This document shows, in pieces, positions 1 to 9,582 of a stretch of DNA of 64,000 nucleotides. The stretch is from Lachnospiraceae bacterium (lineage in GTDB: Bacteria; Bacillota; Clostridia; Lachnospirales; Lachnospiraceae): contig JAFZQU010000025.1 of assembly GCA_017620255.1 (NCBI GenBank), positions 1 through 64,000 of the forward strand, given 5' to 3'. The notes beneath the pieces were generated by a model. That model made no database searches and was not told the DNA's origin. It worked only from the letters and a program-made list of their open reading frames with translations. The first letter of the stretch is position 1, and every line of letters starts with the position of its first letter. A program made the position numbers and the translations under genes.

Positions 1-1
1 C

Positions 2-3000
2 GGGACTGCGCTTCCGGCAGACAATAATTATACCTGGACGGATGCTGATGAAAAACTGTATACCGAATTTGGCAGTGCGGATGACGACACATATAATTGG
101 ACAGAAACAGATGAAGCACTCTATAAGACTTACGGAGTTGCCAGAGATAATAGGAATGAATGGACAGATGGGGAAGAAGCAGCGTATAAGACCGATGTAG
201 AGAACGGCGCAACGCTCGACCAACTCAAGTCCAAATATGGCTCCCGTATGAAATATCGTATGCGTTACCGTATGCGTTATCGTATGCGCTATCGTATGAG
301 GTATCGTATGCGCTATCGTATGCGTTACCGTATGCGCTATCGTATGTGTTATCGTATGCGCTATCGTATGCGTTACCGTATGCGCTATCGTATGAGGTAT
401 CGTATGCGCTATCGTATGAGGTATCGTATGCGTTACCGTATGCGTTATCGTATGCGTTATCGTATGCGTTATCGTATGCGCTATCGTATGAGGTATCGTA
501 TGCGTTACCGTATGCGTTATCGTATGCGTTATCGTATGAGGTATCGTATGCGTTATCGTATGAGGTATCGTATGCGTTACCGTATGCGTTATCGTATGCG
601 TTATCGTATGCGTTATCGTATGCGCTATCGTATGAGGTATCGTATGCGTTATCGTATGCGCTACCGTATGCGCTATCGTATGCGCACCATGCTGGTCGAT
701 TCCACGGACGGATCTTCCGGGAATTATGAGATCCGGGACGCTGAGGGCACGCAACTTGCAACGATATCCGGCAGAAGGCTGAATGTGAACGAAAACAAGG
801 CGGATGAGGTCGTAGGCCTCACATCCCTTGGTATGATGCAGAATGAAGCCGGAACAGAGATCGTACGGACAGCTCCTGTAACAGAGGGAAATCTGATCGC
901 AGTGACGACAGATGAAACCGTTGTGGAAAACAAAGAAAACAAAAAAATGCAGATCCACTCTCTGGACGGAGACAAGTATGTCGATGTTGTAACGGACGCA
1001 TCCAGGGTTGCAACGACGCTCGACGCAGAAAAAGGAGAAGTATCCGCAACGGTGTATGCCGGCAATCAGGAGGACTTCCGTATTACCCTTGGTACAAATG
1101 AAAGCGGTACGGCAGAGGAACAGGCAGTTACGATTGACGGATGTGGAACATCAAGAGGGAAAAATAAAAAACAGTCGGCAATACTGAAAGAGGATGCCGA
1201 TGGAAACGCGGATCTTCTCTTAAGTGAGATCAGTGCGGACAACCTGAGTCTGGAGAATGTGGAAATAGACACGCTGGAGATGGATGCTGCAGCGATCAAC
1301 AGTATCACGGTCAAGGATGGCGCCAGTGTAGATAACCTGCTGATAGATGGCGGAAGCATCACCACCATCAAAACGGATCCGAACGGTTCTGTTGAAAGTG
1401 TTGTTGTCAGTGCCGAAACGGATTCAAAAAATCTAACACTTCAATGCGGAGGTCCGGAAGATACTGCGGTTGATATCAAAGACCTTGATATTGCGCTTTC
1501 CTTTGCGCAGAAACTCCGTTCCAAAAACTCCGCTTTGCCGGAAGCGTTCCTTTATCATGATGAGAAAACGCTGACGATCGGGGAAGACTATTCTGTGGTC
1601 TACAAGGAAAATACAGACAATGGAACGGTATCCATGTCGATTTACGGGTTGGCTCCTGATTATAAAGGACGTTATGATCTTGATTATGAAATGATCAACG
1701 GAAGCCTGCTGGGAGATCTTATGTTTGAAGATCCCGAGGGTATGCCGCAAGTACTTGTCAAATCCGTAGACGGCGGAACTGAAACAGTTATCCGTTATGT
1801 CGGACGGGATCTGAAGCGAATCATCAAGAAGGATGACACAATGGAACTGACTTCGGATATCTGGTCCTGTGGCTTAAGCCGCGAATACCGGTATACGGGT
1901 TCTGCCATCAAGCCGAATATCTCCGTTTATGACGGAACGAAAAAACTGATAGCCGGGACAGATTACAGTGTTAGCTTGAAAAATAATACCAAAGTTGGAA
2001 GTACAGCGGTCGCGACAGTAAGCTTTAAGGGAAATTATAAGGGGACAGCTCCGCAGAAACTGAGTTTCACAATTGTACCGGCGGTGCTGGGCGAAGATGT
2101 GACAGTGGAAGATCTGGTGATCGCCGCAACCGGAAGAGTACAAAGCCCTGTACCTGTTATAAAATGGAAATCTACAGGAAAGAGCATTGCAAAGACAGGG
2201 TTTGATTTTGTCTACAGTGATGATGTGAATGGGGTCGGCCCTTATACTGTAGAGATCAAACCGAAGACGAATAATGCAAACTTTACCGGGACATTGACCG
2301 CGAACATCACGGTTGTGGAAAAATCACAGTTATTCTCGAAGGTCGCCGTGACCCTGAAACCGAATTCGTATGTTTATACAGGTAATGCGATAAGACCGGC
2401 TTCCGGAACATACACGCTGAAACTGAACGGGGTAGATCTCGTGGAAGGTGATGATTACGTGGTAGTCGGCGTGCAGAATAATACGAATGTCGGGACGGCA
2501 ACTATTGTCTTTGCGGCTAAAGAGGGCAATGCGAAGAATCTGGTCGGCAGTAAGAACGCGACATTCAAGATCGCAAAAGGCAGGGAACTGAAAAAAGAAC
2601 CCGGCTTTACCTACAAGTACAGCACCTCCGTTCCTTATGCCAAGGGAGGAGCAAAACCTGCGATCACAGTACAAGACGGTGCCAGAACACTTACAGAGGG
2701 AAAAGATTACACCGTTAGTTACAGTAAAAATACCGCGGTGACCACCGGGGCAACAGCCGTCATGACAGTGAAAGGCAAGGGTGATTATAAAGGGACGCTG
2801 GCATTCAACTTTGCGGTTGCGCGGCAGGACATTGCAAAACTGAAAAAGAATATCACAGTGGAAGATAAGGTGGTATCCAAAAAGGGATATCAGAATCCGG
2901 CCGTTAAGATCACAGATCTGGACGGAAAGGCTTTGAGAGCCGGAACGGATTATCAGATCACGGACTATGACGACAGTCTGTTAGAGGAGAAAGGCGAAGT

Positions 3001-3379
3001 GAGTGCTGTTATCAGCGGCCGTGGTAACTATTCGGGAAGCACAGTGATCACTTACCGCTATATTACGGCTGACAAGAATCTGAACAAGGCAGCGCTGATG
3101 CAGGCGATCCCTTCCAAAGACTATACAGGAAGAGCCGTAACACTGAAGAACGAAGATCTTACGGATGTTCTGTATCTCGGTACCAAGAAGTCTCCGACCT
3201 ATCTGGTTCCGGGTGTAGACTTTGAGATAGCCGGTTACAGCAACAACATCAAATCCGGAACGGCGAAAGTGACGCTCAAGGGAATCGGTAATTATGGTGG
3301 AACGAAGACGGTCAACTTTAAGATCGGTACGAGAAACGGCGGATTTCTGGGATATCTGGCAGATCTTTGGTGGAATTAG
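2..3379 (+). CDS. Giant secreted repeat protein, 3' part (5' end outside window)
   Basis: The frame is open from the first bases of the window, so the true start lies upstream. The ATG at 248 is only a Met inside the repeats and has no ribosome site. The visible 1,125 residues run as follows. First come three 21-residue repeats with Trp codons at 35, 98 and 161 (motif W-T-x-x-[DE]-E-x-x-Y). Then come 36 copies of Tyr-Arg-Met-Arg (254–685), then about 300 acidic, Ser/Thr/Asn-rich residues. From about base 1,890 there are roughly six Ig-like modules of the type YTG-x-[IV]-[KR]-P … GTDY … NNT … GNYxG, known from secreted Lachnospiraceae proteins. The C-terminus is a short aromatic tail (…YLADLWWN) with no LPXTG or membrane anchor. 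Inferred role: extracellular adhesin or matrix protein. The repeat region is odd in being strongly basic within an otherwise acidic protein. Surface location is likely; function is unknown. Confidence 0.8.
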   Translation, partial: GTALPADNNYTWTDADEKLYTEFGSADDDTYNWTETDEALYKTYGVARDNRNEWTDGEEAAYKTDVENGATLDQLKSKYGSRMKYRMRYRMRYRMRYRMRYRMRYRMRYRMRYRMCYRMRYRMRYRMRYRMRYRMRYRMRYRMRYRMRYRMRYRMRYRMRYRMRYRMRYRMRYRMRYRMRYRMRYRMRYRMRYRMRYRMRYRMRYRMRYRMRYRMRYRMRYRMRYRMRTMLVDSTDGSSGNYEIRDAEGTQLATISGRRLNVNENKADEVVGLTSLGMMQNEAGTEIVRTAPVTEGNLIAVTTDETVVENKENKKMQIHSLDGDKYVDVVTDASRVATTLDAEKGEVSATVYAGNQEDFRITLGTNESGTAEEQAVTIDGCGTSRGKNKKQSAILKEDADGNADLLLSEISADNLSLENVEIDTLEMDAAAINSITVKDGASVDNLLIDGGSITTIKTDPNGSVESVVVSAETDSKNLTLQCGGPEDTAVDIKDLDIALSFAQKLRSKNSALPEAFLYHDEKTLTIGEDYSVVYKENTDNGTVSMSIYGLAPDYKGRYDLDYEMINGSLLGDLMFEDPEGMPQVLVKSVDGGTETVIRYVGRDLKRIIKKDDTMELTSDIWSCGLSREYRYTGSAIKPNISVYDGTKKLIAGTDYSVSLKNNTKVGSTAVATVSFKGNYKGTAPQKLSFTIVPAVLGEDVTVEDLVIAATGRVQSPVPVIKWKSTGKSIAKTGFDFVYSDDVNGVGPYTVEIKPKTNNANFTGTLTANITVVEKSQLFSKVAVTLKPNSYVYTGNAIRPASGTYTLKLNGVDLVEGDDYVVVGVQNNTNVGTATIVFAAKEGNAKNLVGSKNATFKIAKGRELKKEPGFTYKYSTSVPYAKGGAKPAITVQDGARTLTEGKDYTVSYSKNTAVTTGATAVMTVKGKGDYKGTLAFNFAVARQDIAKLKKNITVEDKVVSKKGYQNPAVKITDLDGKALRAGTDYQITDYDDSLLEEKGEVSAVISGRGNYSGSTVITYRYITADKNLNKAALMQAIPSKDYTGRAVTLKNEDLTDVLYLGTKKSPTYLVPGVDFEIAGYSNNIKSGTAKVTLKGIGNYGGTKTVNFKIGTRNGGFLGYLADLWWN
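20..208 (+). repeat. Three 63-bp tandem repeats (21 residues each)
   Basis: Trp codons lie exactly 63 bp apart at 35, 98 and 161. Each unit reads roughly N-x-x-W-T-x-x-[DE]-E-x-x-Y-x-[TE]-[FY]-G. The copies are diverged at the DNA level, which suggests an old repeat under protein selection. More copies may lie upstream of the window. Confidence 0.75.
254..685 (+). repeat. 12-bp minisatellite, 36 units, encoding (Tyr-Arg-Met-Arg)36
   Basis: The unit is TA[T/C]-CGT-ATG-[CGT/CGC/AGG], repeated 36 times without interruption. The middle CGTATG is invariant. Variation is confined to Tyr codons (TAT/TAC) and the last Arg codon (CGT, CGC, AGG), with a single TGT (Cys) at 347–349. Almost all variation is therefore silent in this frame. 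Unit length is a multiple of three, so copy-number change would not break the frame. Confidence 0.95.
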
Positions 3380-3405
3380 GTGGAATCAGGAAAGGAAATT
3401 CCATA

Positions 3406-3434
3406 TGGAGATTACACCGCTTTTGTGGTATACT
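3406..3434 (+). promoter_or_regulatory. Putative sigma-A promoter of hpf
   Basis: TGGAGA (3406–3411), a 17-bp spacer and TATACT (3429–3434), about 55 bp before the hpf start and just after the upstream gene ends. The -35 box is weak and the -10 box is good. Confidence 0.5.
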
Positions 3435-3488
3435 GTTAATGCAAAAACAAAGCGTCTCTGACGTTTTGCAAGGAAAGGGGTGACCGGC

Positions 3489-4016
3489 ATGAAATTTACG
3501 ATTGTTGGAAAAAACATTGACATCACCGAAGGACTCAGAAATGCTGTTGAGGACAAGATCGGCAAATTGGAGAGATATTTTACACCGGACACGGAAGTTC
3601 ATGTAACACTTAGCGTAGAGAAGGAAAGACAGAAGATAGAGGTCACGATCCCGGTGAAGGGATCCATCATCCGCTCCGAACAGGCCAGCAACGATATGTA
3701 CGTATCCATAGACCTGGTGGAAGAGATCATTGAGAGACAGCTCAAGAAATACAAGAACAAACTGATCGATTCCAAGCACGGCGCATCCAACTTCAAGCAG
3801 GATTTCATGGAGAAGGATTTTTCGGAGGACGAAGAGATCAAGATCGTCCGCTCGAAACGTTTTGACATCAAGCCGATGTATCCGGAGGATGCCTGCATCC
3901 AGATGGAACTTTTAGGGCATGGATTCTACGTATTCTGCAATGCGGAAACGGATCAGGTAAACGTTGTATATAAGAGAAAAGGAAATACTTACGGATTGAT
4001 CGAACCGGAGATCTGA
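3489..4016 (+). CDS. hpf: Ribosome hibernation promoting factor, long form
   Basis: Binds the 30S subunit in stationary phase or stress and, in the long form, drives 100S ribosome dimers through its C-terminal domain. The 175-residue product has the N-terminal S30AE/RaiA fold (about residues 1–105, beginning MKFTIVGKNIDITEGL). A linker follows, then the conserved C-terminal dimerisation domain (about 120–175: IVRSKRFDIKPMYPEDA…). This is the usual length for firmicute long HPF. ATG 3489 was chosen over the in-frame GTG at 3480 because AGGAAAGGGG (3471–3480) sits 8 nt before it. It has its own promoter and a terminator follows. It lies next to secA–prfB as in many firmicutes, but with mtnA between. 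Confidence 0.93.
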   Translation: MKFTIVGKNIDITEGLRNAVEDKIGKLERYFTPDTEVHVTLSVEKERQKIEVTIPVKGSIIRSEQASNDMYVSIDLVEEIIERQLKKYKNKLIDSKHGASNFKQDFMEKDFSEDEEIKIVRSKRFDIKPMYPEDACIQMELLGHGFYVFCNAETDQVNVVYKRKGNTYGLIEPEI

Positions 4017-4052
4017 GCGCATTCCATGCGGCAGATCACGATCAAAAAGAGC

Positions 4053-4084
4053 AGGGAAGCACCGGCGGTGCTTCCCTTCTTTTC
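4053..4084 (+). terminator. Rho-independent terminator of hpf
   Basis: A perfect 11-bp stem (4053–4063 with 4067–4077), GGC loop, then TCTTTTC. It ends only about 7 nt before the mtnA ribosome site, so mtnA is either transcribed by read-through or has a promoter inside hpf. Confidence 0.8.
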
Positions 4085-4103
4085 GGGAACAGGAGGATGA
4101 GGC

Positions 4104-5192
4104 ATGAAAACAGGCCTGACATATGATACGGTTGCGCTGAACGAAGCAGGAGACGCGCTGCTGATCATCGACCAGACAAAGCTGCCAAACGAGGAAGTGA
4201 TCCTTGCTTTAAAGACGCAGAAAGAGATCCATGACGCCATCTATCTGCTGCAGGTGCGCGGGGCACCGGCGATCGGCGTAGCGGCAGCCTACGGCGTCTA
4301 TCTGGCCGCAAGGGAGATGGATACACAGGATTACGATACTTTCGCGAAACAGTTTCATGATGCCGCCGCCTATCTGAATTCCGCCAGACCGACGGCTGTC
4401 AATCTGTCCTGGGCACTGCGCAGGATGGAAGATGTTGTGGCAGAAGCAAAGAACTGCAGTGTTGCAAAGATCAAAGAGCTCCTTAAGAAAGAAGCGGAAG
4501 AGATACAGGAAGAGGATATCAACATCTGCCGTATGATCGGCGAATACGGCCTGACCCTGATCAAAAAAGGGGACGGACTCCTGACGCACTGTAATGCGGG
4601 ACAGCTTGCCACGAGCCGGTACGGAACGGCAACGGCACCGATGTATCTGGCACATGAAAAGGGATACGGCATCCACGTCTTTGCGGATGAGACCAGGCCG
4701 CTTTTACAGGGGGCCAGGCTGACGGCTTATGAACTGAACAAGGCCGGGATCGATGTGACGCTGATCTGCGACAACATGGCTTCCATGGTGATGAGACAGG
4801 GAAAGGTGCAGGCGGTCTTTGTCGGCTGTGACAGGGTGGCCATGAACGGGGACGCCGCCAATAAGATCGGCACGTCCCAGGTCGCGATCCTTGCAAAGCA
4901 TTACGGGATCCCCTTCTATGTATGTGCGCCCTCTTCCACGATCGATGAAAACCTGACTGACGGCTCACAGATCCCGATCGAGGAACGCCCCGGGGAGGAG
5001 ATCTGTTCGATGTGGTATGAAAAGAGAATGACGCCTGAAGGCGTGAAAACCTACAATCCTGCGTTTGATGTGACGGATCATACGCTGATCAGCGCGATCA
5101 TCACGGAGAACGGGATCGCAAGGGCTCCCTATGAAACATCCCTGCGTAAGATGCTCGAGGGGAAAAAGGGACACAAAATGCAGGCGGAATAA
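4104..5192 (+). CDS. mtnA: S-methyl-5-thioribose-1-phosphate isomerase
   Basis: Converts 5-methylthioribose-1-phosphate to methylthioribulose-1-phosphate in methionine salvage. It belongs to the eIF-2B alpha/beta/delta-like isomerase family. The 362 residues match the family length. Visible signatures are [13 protein letters not shown] near residue 50, HCNAGQLAT with the conserved Cys near 160, [15 protein letters not shown] near 195, and [18 protein letters not shown] near 245 with the catalytic Asp. AGGAGG lies 7 nt before the ATG. No other salvage gene (mtnK, mtnB or similar) is nearby, so the pathway must be completed elsewhere. The family also includes ribose-1,5-bisphosphate isomerases, but the motifs here fit MtnA. 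Confidence 0.92.
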   Translation: MKTGLTYDTVALNEAGDALLIIDQTKLPNEEVILALKTQKEIHDAIYLLQVRGAPAIGVAAAYGVYLAAREMDTQDYDTFAKQFHDAAAYLNSARPTAVNLSWALRRMEDVVAEAKNCSVAKIKELLKKEAEEIQEEDINICRMIGEYGLTLIKKGDGLLTHCNAGQLATSRYGTATAPMYLAHEKGYGIHVFADETRPLLQGARLTAYELNKAGIDVTLICDNMASMVMRQGKVQAVFVGCDRVAMNGDAANKIGTSQVAILAKHYGIPFYVCAPSSTIDENLTDGSQIPIEERPGEEICSMWYEKRMTPEGVKTYNPAFDVTDHTLISAIITENGIARAPYETSLRKMLEGKKGHKMQAE

Positions 5193-5237
5193 GGCTCTGA
5201 TCAGGTTTTGTTCACAAATATTTTACAGATAGACACA

Positions 5238-5266
5238 TTGAACAGCCGCACCATTTCTGCTAAAAT
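5238..5266 (+). promoter_or_regulatory. Putative sigma-A promoter of secA–prfB
   Basis: TTGAAC (5238–5243), a 17-bp spacer and TAAAAT (5261–5266), 40 bp before the secA start in the only sizeable gap upstream of it. Confidence 0.6.
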
Positions 5267-5306
5267 AATGGGTAACGCTGAAAAGACGGAGTGTTAAAAG
5301 GATTTT

Positions 5307-7880
5307 ATGAAATTAGTTGAAAAAATATTCGGTACACATAGTGAGCGGGAACTGAAACTGATCCAGGATACCGTAGATCAGGTGGAATCTTACCGCGACG
5401 CCATGAGAGCGCTTTCGGACGCGGAACTGAAGGACAAGACGAAGGAATTCAAGAAGCGCTACAGCGAAGGCGAGACACTTGACGATCTGCTGCCGGAAGC
5501 ATATGCGGTCGTTCGGGAAGCAGCAAGACGTGTTCTGAAGATGGAGCACTATCGTGTACAGATCATCGGCGGCATCATCCTGCATCAGGGCAGAATCGCC
5601 GAGATGAGAACAGGTGAAGGTAAAACATTAGTCGCGACTTTGCCTGCTTACTTAAACGCATTGGCCGGACGCGGCGTGCATGTCGTCACGGTCAACGATT
5701 ACCTGGCCAGCCGTGATGCGGAGTGGATGGGACAGATCCATGAGTTCCTGGGCCTGACGGTCGGCTGCGTACTCAATGAGATGAAGCCCGAGGAAAGACG
5801 GGCTGCCTATAACTGTGATATCACCTATGTGACCAATAACGAACTCGGTTTCGATTATCTGCGTGACAACATGGTGATCTACAAGGAACAGCTGGTCCTC
5901 AGGGATCTTGCGTTTGCCATCATCGACGAGGTGGACTCGGTGCTCATCGACGAAGCCCGGACTCCGCTGATCATTTCCGGTCAGAGCGGCAAATCCACCA
6001 AACTCTACGAGGTCTGCGACATCCTGGCAAGACAGATGAAGCGCGGAGCCGACATGGAAGATCTGACCAAGATGGATGCCATCATGGGGATCGAGCGTGA
6101 AGAGAGCGGTGATTTTATTGTCAATGAAAAGGATAAATTCGTCACTCTGACGGCTGAGGGCGTACGCAGGGTTGAGCAGTTCTTCCAGATCGAGAATCTG
6201 GCCGATCCCGAGAATGTGGAGATCCAGAACAATATCATCCTGGCGCTGCGTGCGCACAATCTGATGTTCCGCGACCAGGATTACGTGGTCAAAGACGATC
6301 AGGTGCTGATCGTGGACGAGTTTACCGGACGTATCATGCCGGGACGCCGTTATTCCGACGGTCTGCATCAGGCGATCGAGGCCAAAGAGCATGTCAAAGT
6401 CAAACGCGAGAGTAAGACGCTTGCGACGATCACTTTCCAGAATTTCTTTAATAAATTCGAGAAAAAATGCGGTATGACCGGTACCGCGCTGACAGAAGAA
6501 AAAGAATTCCGTGATATTTACGGGATGGACGTTATCGAGATCCCGACAAATAAGCCTGTGGTCAGAAGAGACCTGCAGGATGCCGTATATAAGACAAGGC
6601 GCGAGAAACTGCATGCGATCTGCGATGAGATCGAACGGGCGCATGCAACGGGACAGCCGATCCTGGTCGGCACGATCACGATCGAGGCCTCGGAAGAACT
6701 GAGTGCACTGCTTAGGAAGCGCGGCATCCAGCATAAAGTGCTGAACGCGAAGTTCCATGAACTCGAAGCGGAGATCGTAGCGGACGCCGGTATACACGGG
6801 GCAGTTACGATCGCGACCAACATGGCCGGCCGTGGTACGGATATCAAGCTGGATGAGCAAGCCAGGGCAGCAGGCGGCCTGAAGATCATCGGTACGGAAC
6901 GTCATGAATCCAGACGTATTGATAATCAGCTGCGAGGCCGTTCCGGACGACAGGGCGATCCCGGTGAATCCAGGTTCTTTATCTCGCTCGAAGACGATCT
7001 GATGCGTCTGTTCGGTTCCGAGCGTCTGATGAACGTATTCAATGCACTGGGCGTTCCCGACGGTGAACAGATCGAGCATAAGATGCTCTCTTCCGCGATC
7101 GAGAAGGCACAGACAAAGATCGAGAACAACAACTTCGGTATCCGTAAGAATCTGCTGGAATATGACCAGGTCATGAACGAGCAGCGTGAGATCATCTATG
7201 CGGAGCGCAGAAGAGTACTTGACGGCGAAAGCATGCGCGATGTGATCTTCCGCATGGCGACTGATTTTGTCGAAAATACCGTGGATATGTGTATCGGCGA
7301 GGATTCCGTTCCGGAAGACTGGGATCTGGCCGAACTGAACCAGCACCTTTTGGCAACGGTTCCCGTACAGGAACTGACGCCTGAGAGGGTGAAGGATCTT
7401 AAGAAAAAAGAATTAAAGCATATGCTCAAGGAAGAGGTCGTTAAGCTCTATGAGGCCAAGGAGACCGAATTCCCGACACCCGAGCAGATCCGTGAACTGG
7501 AACGCGTGATCTTACTCAAAGTCATTGACCGCAAGTGGATGGACCACATCGACGATATGGACCAGCTGCGGCAGGGTATCGGGCTGCAGGCTTACGGTCA
7601 GAGAGACCCGCTTGTTGAGTATAAGATGATGGGCTATGAAATGTTCAATGCCATGACGGATTCCATCAGTGAGGAGACCGTCCGTGTTCTGATGCATATC
7701 CGCGTCGAGCAGAAGGTGGAACGTGAGGAAGTGGCCAAGATCACCGGAACGAACAAAGACGATTCCGCACAGAAGAAGCCGCAGAAGCGCGAGGTGGCCA
7801 AGATCTATCCGAACGATCCCTGCCCCTGCGGTTCAGGCAAGAAATATAAGCAGTGCTGCATGCGCAAGAAGGAAGCGTAG
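5307..7880 (+). CDS. secA: Preprotein translocase ATPase SecA
   Basis: The motor of the Sec pathway: it binds preproteins and pushes them through SecYEG by ATP hydrolysis at the inner face of the membrane. The 857 residues include Walker A MRTGEGKT near residue 100, the DEVDS Walker B near 210, the preprotein cross-linking region (about 230–370), the second nucleotide domain ([12 protein letters not shown] near 505; [11 protein letters not shown]), the helical scaffold and wing, and a C-terminal zinc motif ([13 protein letters not shown]) for SecB or ribosome contact. AAAAGG precedes the ATG. prfB follows after 8 nt and is surely cotranscribed. This is the only secA in the window, and its full domain set marks it as the housekeeping copy. 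Confidence 0.97.
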   Translation: MKLVEKIFGTHSERELKLIQDTVDQVESYRDAMRALSDAELKDKTKEFKKRYSEGETLDDLLPEAYAVVREAARRVLKMEHYRVQIIGGIILHQGRIAEMRTGEGKTLVATLPAYLNALAGRGVHVVTVNDYLASRDAEWMGQIHEFLGLTVGCVLNEMKPEERRAAYNCDITYVTNNELGFDYLRDNMVIYKEQLVLRDLAFAIIDEVDSVLIDEARTPLIISGQSGKSTKLYEVCDILARQMKRGADMEDLTKMDAIMGIEREESGDFIVNEKDKFVTLTAEGVRRVEQFFQIENLADPENVEIQNNIILALRAHNLMFRDQDYVVKDDQVLIVDEFTGRIMPGRRYSDGLHQAIEAKEHVKVKRESKTLATITFQNFFNKFEKKCGMTGTALTEEKEFRDIYGMDVIEIPTNKPVVRRDLQDAVYKTRREKLHAICDEIERAHATGQPILVGTITIEASEELSALLRKRGIQHKVLNAKFHELEAEIVADAGIHGAVTIATNMAGRGTDIKLDEQARAAGGLKIIGTERHESRRIDNQLRGRSGRQGDPGESRFFISLEDDLMRLFGSERLMNVFNALGVPDGEQIEHKMLSSAIEKAQTKIENNNFGIRKNLLEYDQVMNEQREIIYAERRRVLDGESMRDVIFRMATDFVENTVDMCIGEDSVPEDWDLAELNQHLLATVPVQELTPERVKDLKKKELKHMLKEEVVKLYEAKETEFPTPEQIRELERVILLKVIDRKWMDHIDDMDQLRQGIGLQAYGQRDPLVEYKMMGYEMFNAMTDSISEETVRVLMHIRVEQKVEREEVAKITGTNKDDSAQKKPQKREVAKIYPNDPCPCGSGKKYKQCCMRKKEA

Positions 7881-7888
7881 AAACAGAT

Positions 7889-8992
7889 ATGGTAGAACTG
7901 GATCAGATCAAACAGGAATTACAGACTTACGAGGAGCCTCTACGGGAAGTAAAGGCTTCTTTGGCGCTTGACCATAAGAAACAGCGTGTCGAGGAACTGG
8001 AGCGCGAGATGGAAGCGCCGGACTTCTGGGACAATGCGGAACGCGCACAGCAGATGACGATCGAACTCAAGAGTTACAAGGACATCATCGAGACCGTGGA
8101 AGGCCTGGAACAGCAGTACGGCGATCTCTTCGAACTGATCGACATGGCTTATGAGGAGAACGATCCCGCGCTTGTTCCGGATATCCAGACGGAATACGAT
8201 GATTTTAAGAATACCATCGAGGAACTCAGGATCAATACGCTGCTCAGCGGCGAATACGATAAAAACAATGCGATCTTAAGGCTGAACGCAGGCGCAGGCG
8301 GTACCGAGAGCTGTGACTGGGCGGGCATGTTATACCGCATGTATTCACGCTATGCGGAAAAGAAAGGGTTCTCCGTGGAAGTGCTTGATATCCTTGACGG
8401 CGACGAAGCGGGGATCAAGTCCGTGACATTCCAGGTAAACGGTCTGAACGCTTACGGATATCTGAAATCGGAAAAAGGTGTGCACAGACTGGTGCGCATC
8501 TCCCCTTTCAACGCGCAGGGAAAGAGACAGACTTCCTTTGTATCGCTTGATGTAATGCCGGATATCGAAGAGGATCTGGACGTGGAGATCAACGACGAGG
8601 ATCTTAGGATCGATACCTACCGCAGTTCCGGCGCCGGCGGACAGCACATCAACAAGACATCCTCCGCGATCCGGATCACACATCTGCCGACCGGGATCGT
8701 GGTGCAGTGCCAGAATGAGCGTTCGCAGTTCCAGAACAAGGATAAGGCGATGCAGATGCTGAAAGCCAAACTGTATCTGCTCAAGCAGGAGGAAAACGCG
8801 GAGAAGCTTTCCGATATCCGCGGGGACGTCAAAGAGATCGGCTGGGGCAACCAGATCCGTTCCTATGTCCTGCAGCCCTACACCATGGTCAAGGACCACC
8901 GCACAAATGTGGAGGTCGCACAGGTGGATGCGGTGCTGGACGGGTATCTTGATCCCTTCATCAACGGCTACCTGAAATGGATCTCGGCTTAA
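7889..8992 (+). CDS. prfB: Peptide chain release factor 2, no programmed frameshift
   Basis: Releases the finished peptide at UGA and UAA codons. The 367 residues have the coiled N-terminal domain, the SPF stop-codon reading tripeptide (in RISPFNAQG) and the GGQ catalytic motif (SSGAGGQHINK). Most prfB genes carry an in-frame UGA with a CTTTGAC slippery site near codon 25. Here the equivalent place reads GCG-CTT-GAC, so the frame is continuous and autoregulation by frameshifting is absent. The start is probably ATG 7889, with GGAAG 13 nt upstream inside the end of secA. An ATG at 7853 overlaps secA and is less likely. A strong terminator follows. Confidence 0.95.
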   Translation: MVELDQIKQELQTYEEPLREVKASLALDHKKQRVEELEREMEAPDFWDNAERAQQMTIELKSYKDIIETVEGLEQQYGDLFELIDMAYEENDPALVPDIQTEYDDFKNTIEELRINTLLSGEYDKNNAILRLNAGAGGTESCDWAGMLYRMYSRYAEKKGFSVEVLDILDGDEAGIKSVTFQVNGLNAYGYLKSEKGVHRLVRISPFNAQGKRQTSFVSLDVMPDIEEDLDVEINDEDLRIDTYRSSGAGGQHINKTSSAIRITHLPTGIVVQCQNERSQFQNKDKAMQMLKAKLYLLKQEENAEKLSDIRGDVKEIGWGNQIRSYVLQPYTMVKDHRTNVEVAQVDAVLDGYLDPFINGYLKWISA

Positions 8993-9020
8993 CAAAACTA
9001 CCATAAGGATAGAATAGATA

Positions 9021-9050
9021 AAAAAACCGCCACAGAGCGGTTTTTTTTTA
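9021..9050 (+). terminator. Terminator of the secA–prfB operon
   Basis: Stem AAAAAACCGC / GCGGTTTTTT (9021–9030 with 9037–9046) with a CACAGA loop and a run of nine T. Confidence 0.9.
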
Positions 9051-9064
9051 TATGATTTTTACAC

Positions 9065-9093
9065 TTGCCCCGTACAGGAGAGTATGATAGAAT
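9065..9093 (+). promoter_or_regulatory. Sigma-A promoter of the aspartate-family operon
   Basis: TTGCCC (9065–9070), a 17-bp spacer and TAGAAT (9088–9093), 27 bp before the first gene and directly after the prfB terminator. Confidence 0.65.
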
Positions 9094-9120
9094 ATCTTTC
9101 GTGCAAGGACAGGTGTTCGC

Positions 9121-9564
9121 ATGACAAAGACAAACAACTACTACATCGTAAAAGAGAAAGCGCTGCCGGAAGTGCTCTTAAAGGTGGTAGAGGCAAAATC
9201 ACTGCTTGACAGTGAGCAGGCCATCACCGTACAGGAAGCGACCGAGAGCGTGGGGATCAGCCGGAGCTCGTTCTATAAATACAAGGACGATATCTTCCAG
9301 TTCCATGACAATACGCAGGGGACAACGATCACCCTGACTTTTTCCATGGATGACAAGCCGGGGCTTCTCGCCGATCTTCTGAAGATCATCGCCAAATACG
9401 GGGCGAATATCCTGACGATCCATCAGAGTATCCCCATCAATGCGATGGCTTCCCTTTCGATCAGTATCCAGCTGCTCAAGGATACGAAGGACGTATCGAA
9501 ACTGATCGAGGAAATGGAACAGCAGCAGGGCGTGCATCATGTCAAGATCCTTGCGAAGGAATAA
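9121..9564 (+). CDS. ACT domain protein, UPF0735/PheB family
   Basis: A small (147 residues) cytoplasmic protein. The N-terminal half (about 1–65) looks like a helix-turn-helix (ITVQEATESVGISRSSFYKY). The C-terminal half (about 70–147) is an ACT domain beginning TTITLTFSMDDKPGLLADLL, a fold that usually binds amino acids. Family members are annotated PheB-like and are commonly found just before homoserine dehydrogenase, as here (18 nt gap). Inferred role: amino-acid-responsive regulator of the aspartate-family operon it heads. It lacks any chorismate mutase or prephenate dehydratase domain, so a direct role in Phe synthesis is not supported. Confidence 0.85.
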   Translation: MTKTNNYYIVKEKALPEVLLKVVEAKSLLDSEQAITVQEATESVGISRSSFYKYKDDIFQFHDNTQGTTITLTFSMDDKPGLLADLLKIIAKYGANILTIHQSIPINAMASLSISIQLLKDTKDVSKLIEEMEQQQGVHHVKILAKE

Positions 9565-9582
9565 AGATAAAGGAGACAGCAT

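Noticed and set aside
254-685. CRISPR array
   Set aside because: The repeats are contiguous 12-mers without spacers, within a coding frame.
346-729. 127-codon plus-strand frame of Leu-Ser-Tyr-Ala repeats
   Set aside because: Another open frame created by the 12-bp period; no ribosome site and unit variation is non-silent.
225-761. 178-codon minus-strand reading frame of repeated Ala-Tyr-Asp-Asn
   Set aside because: It is the antisense of the 12-bp repeats. Differences between units change its residues, while they are silent in the plus frame, which also joins coding sequence on both sides.
5652-7346. 564-codon minus-strand reading frame
   Set aside because: Shadow of secA; codon pattern and homology are on the plus strand.
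9121-9564. Chorismate mutase or prephenate dehydratase activity from the PheB label
   Set aside because: Only an HTH-like part and an ACT domain are present; no catalytic domain.
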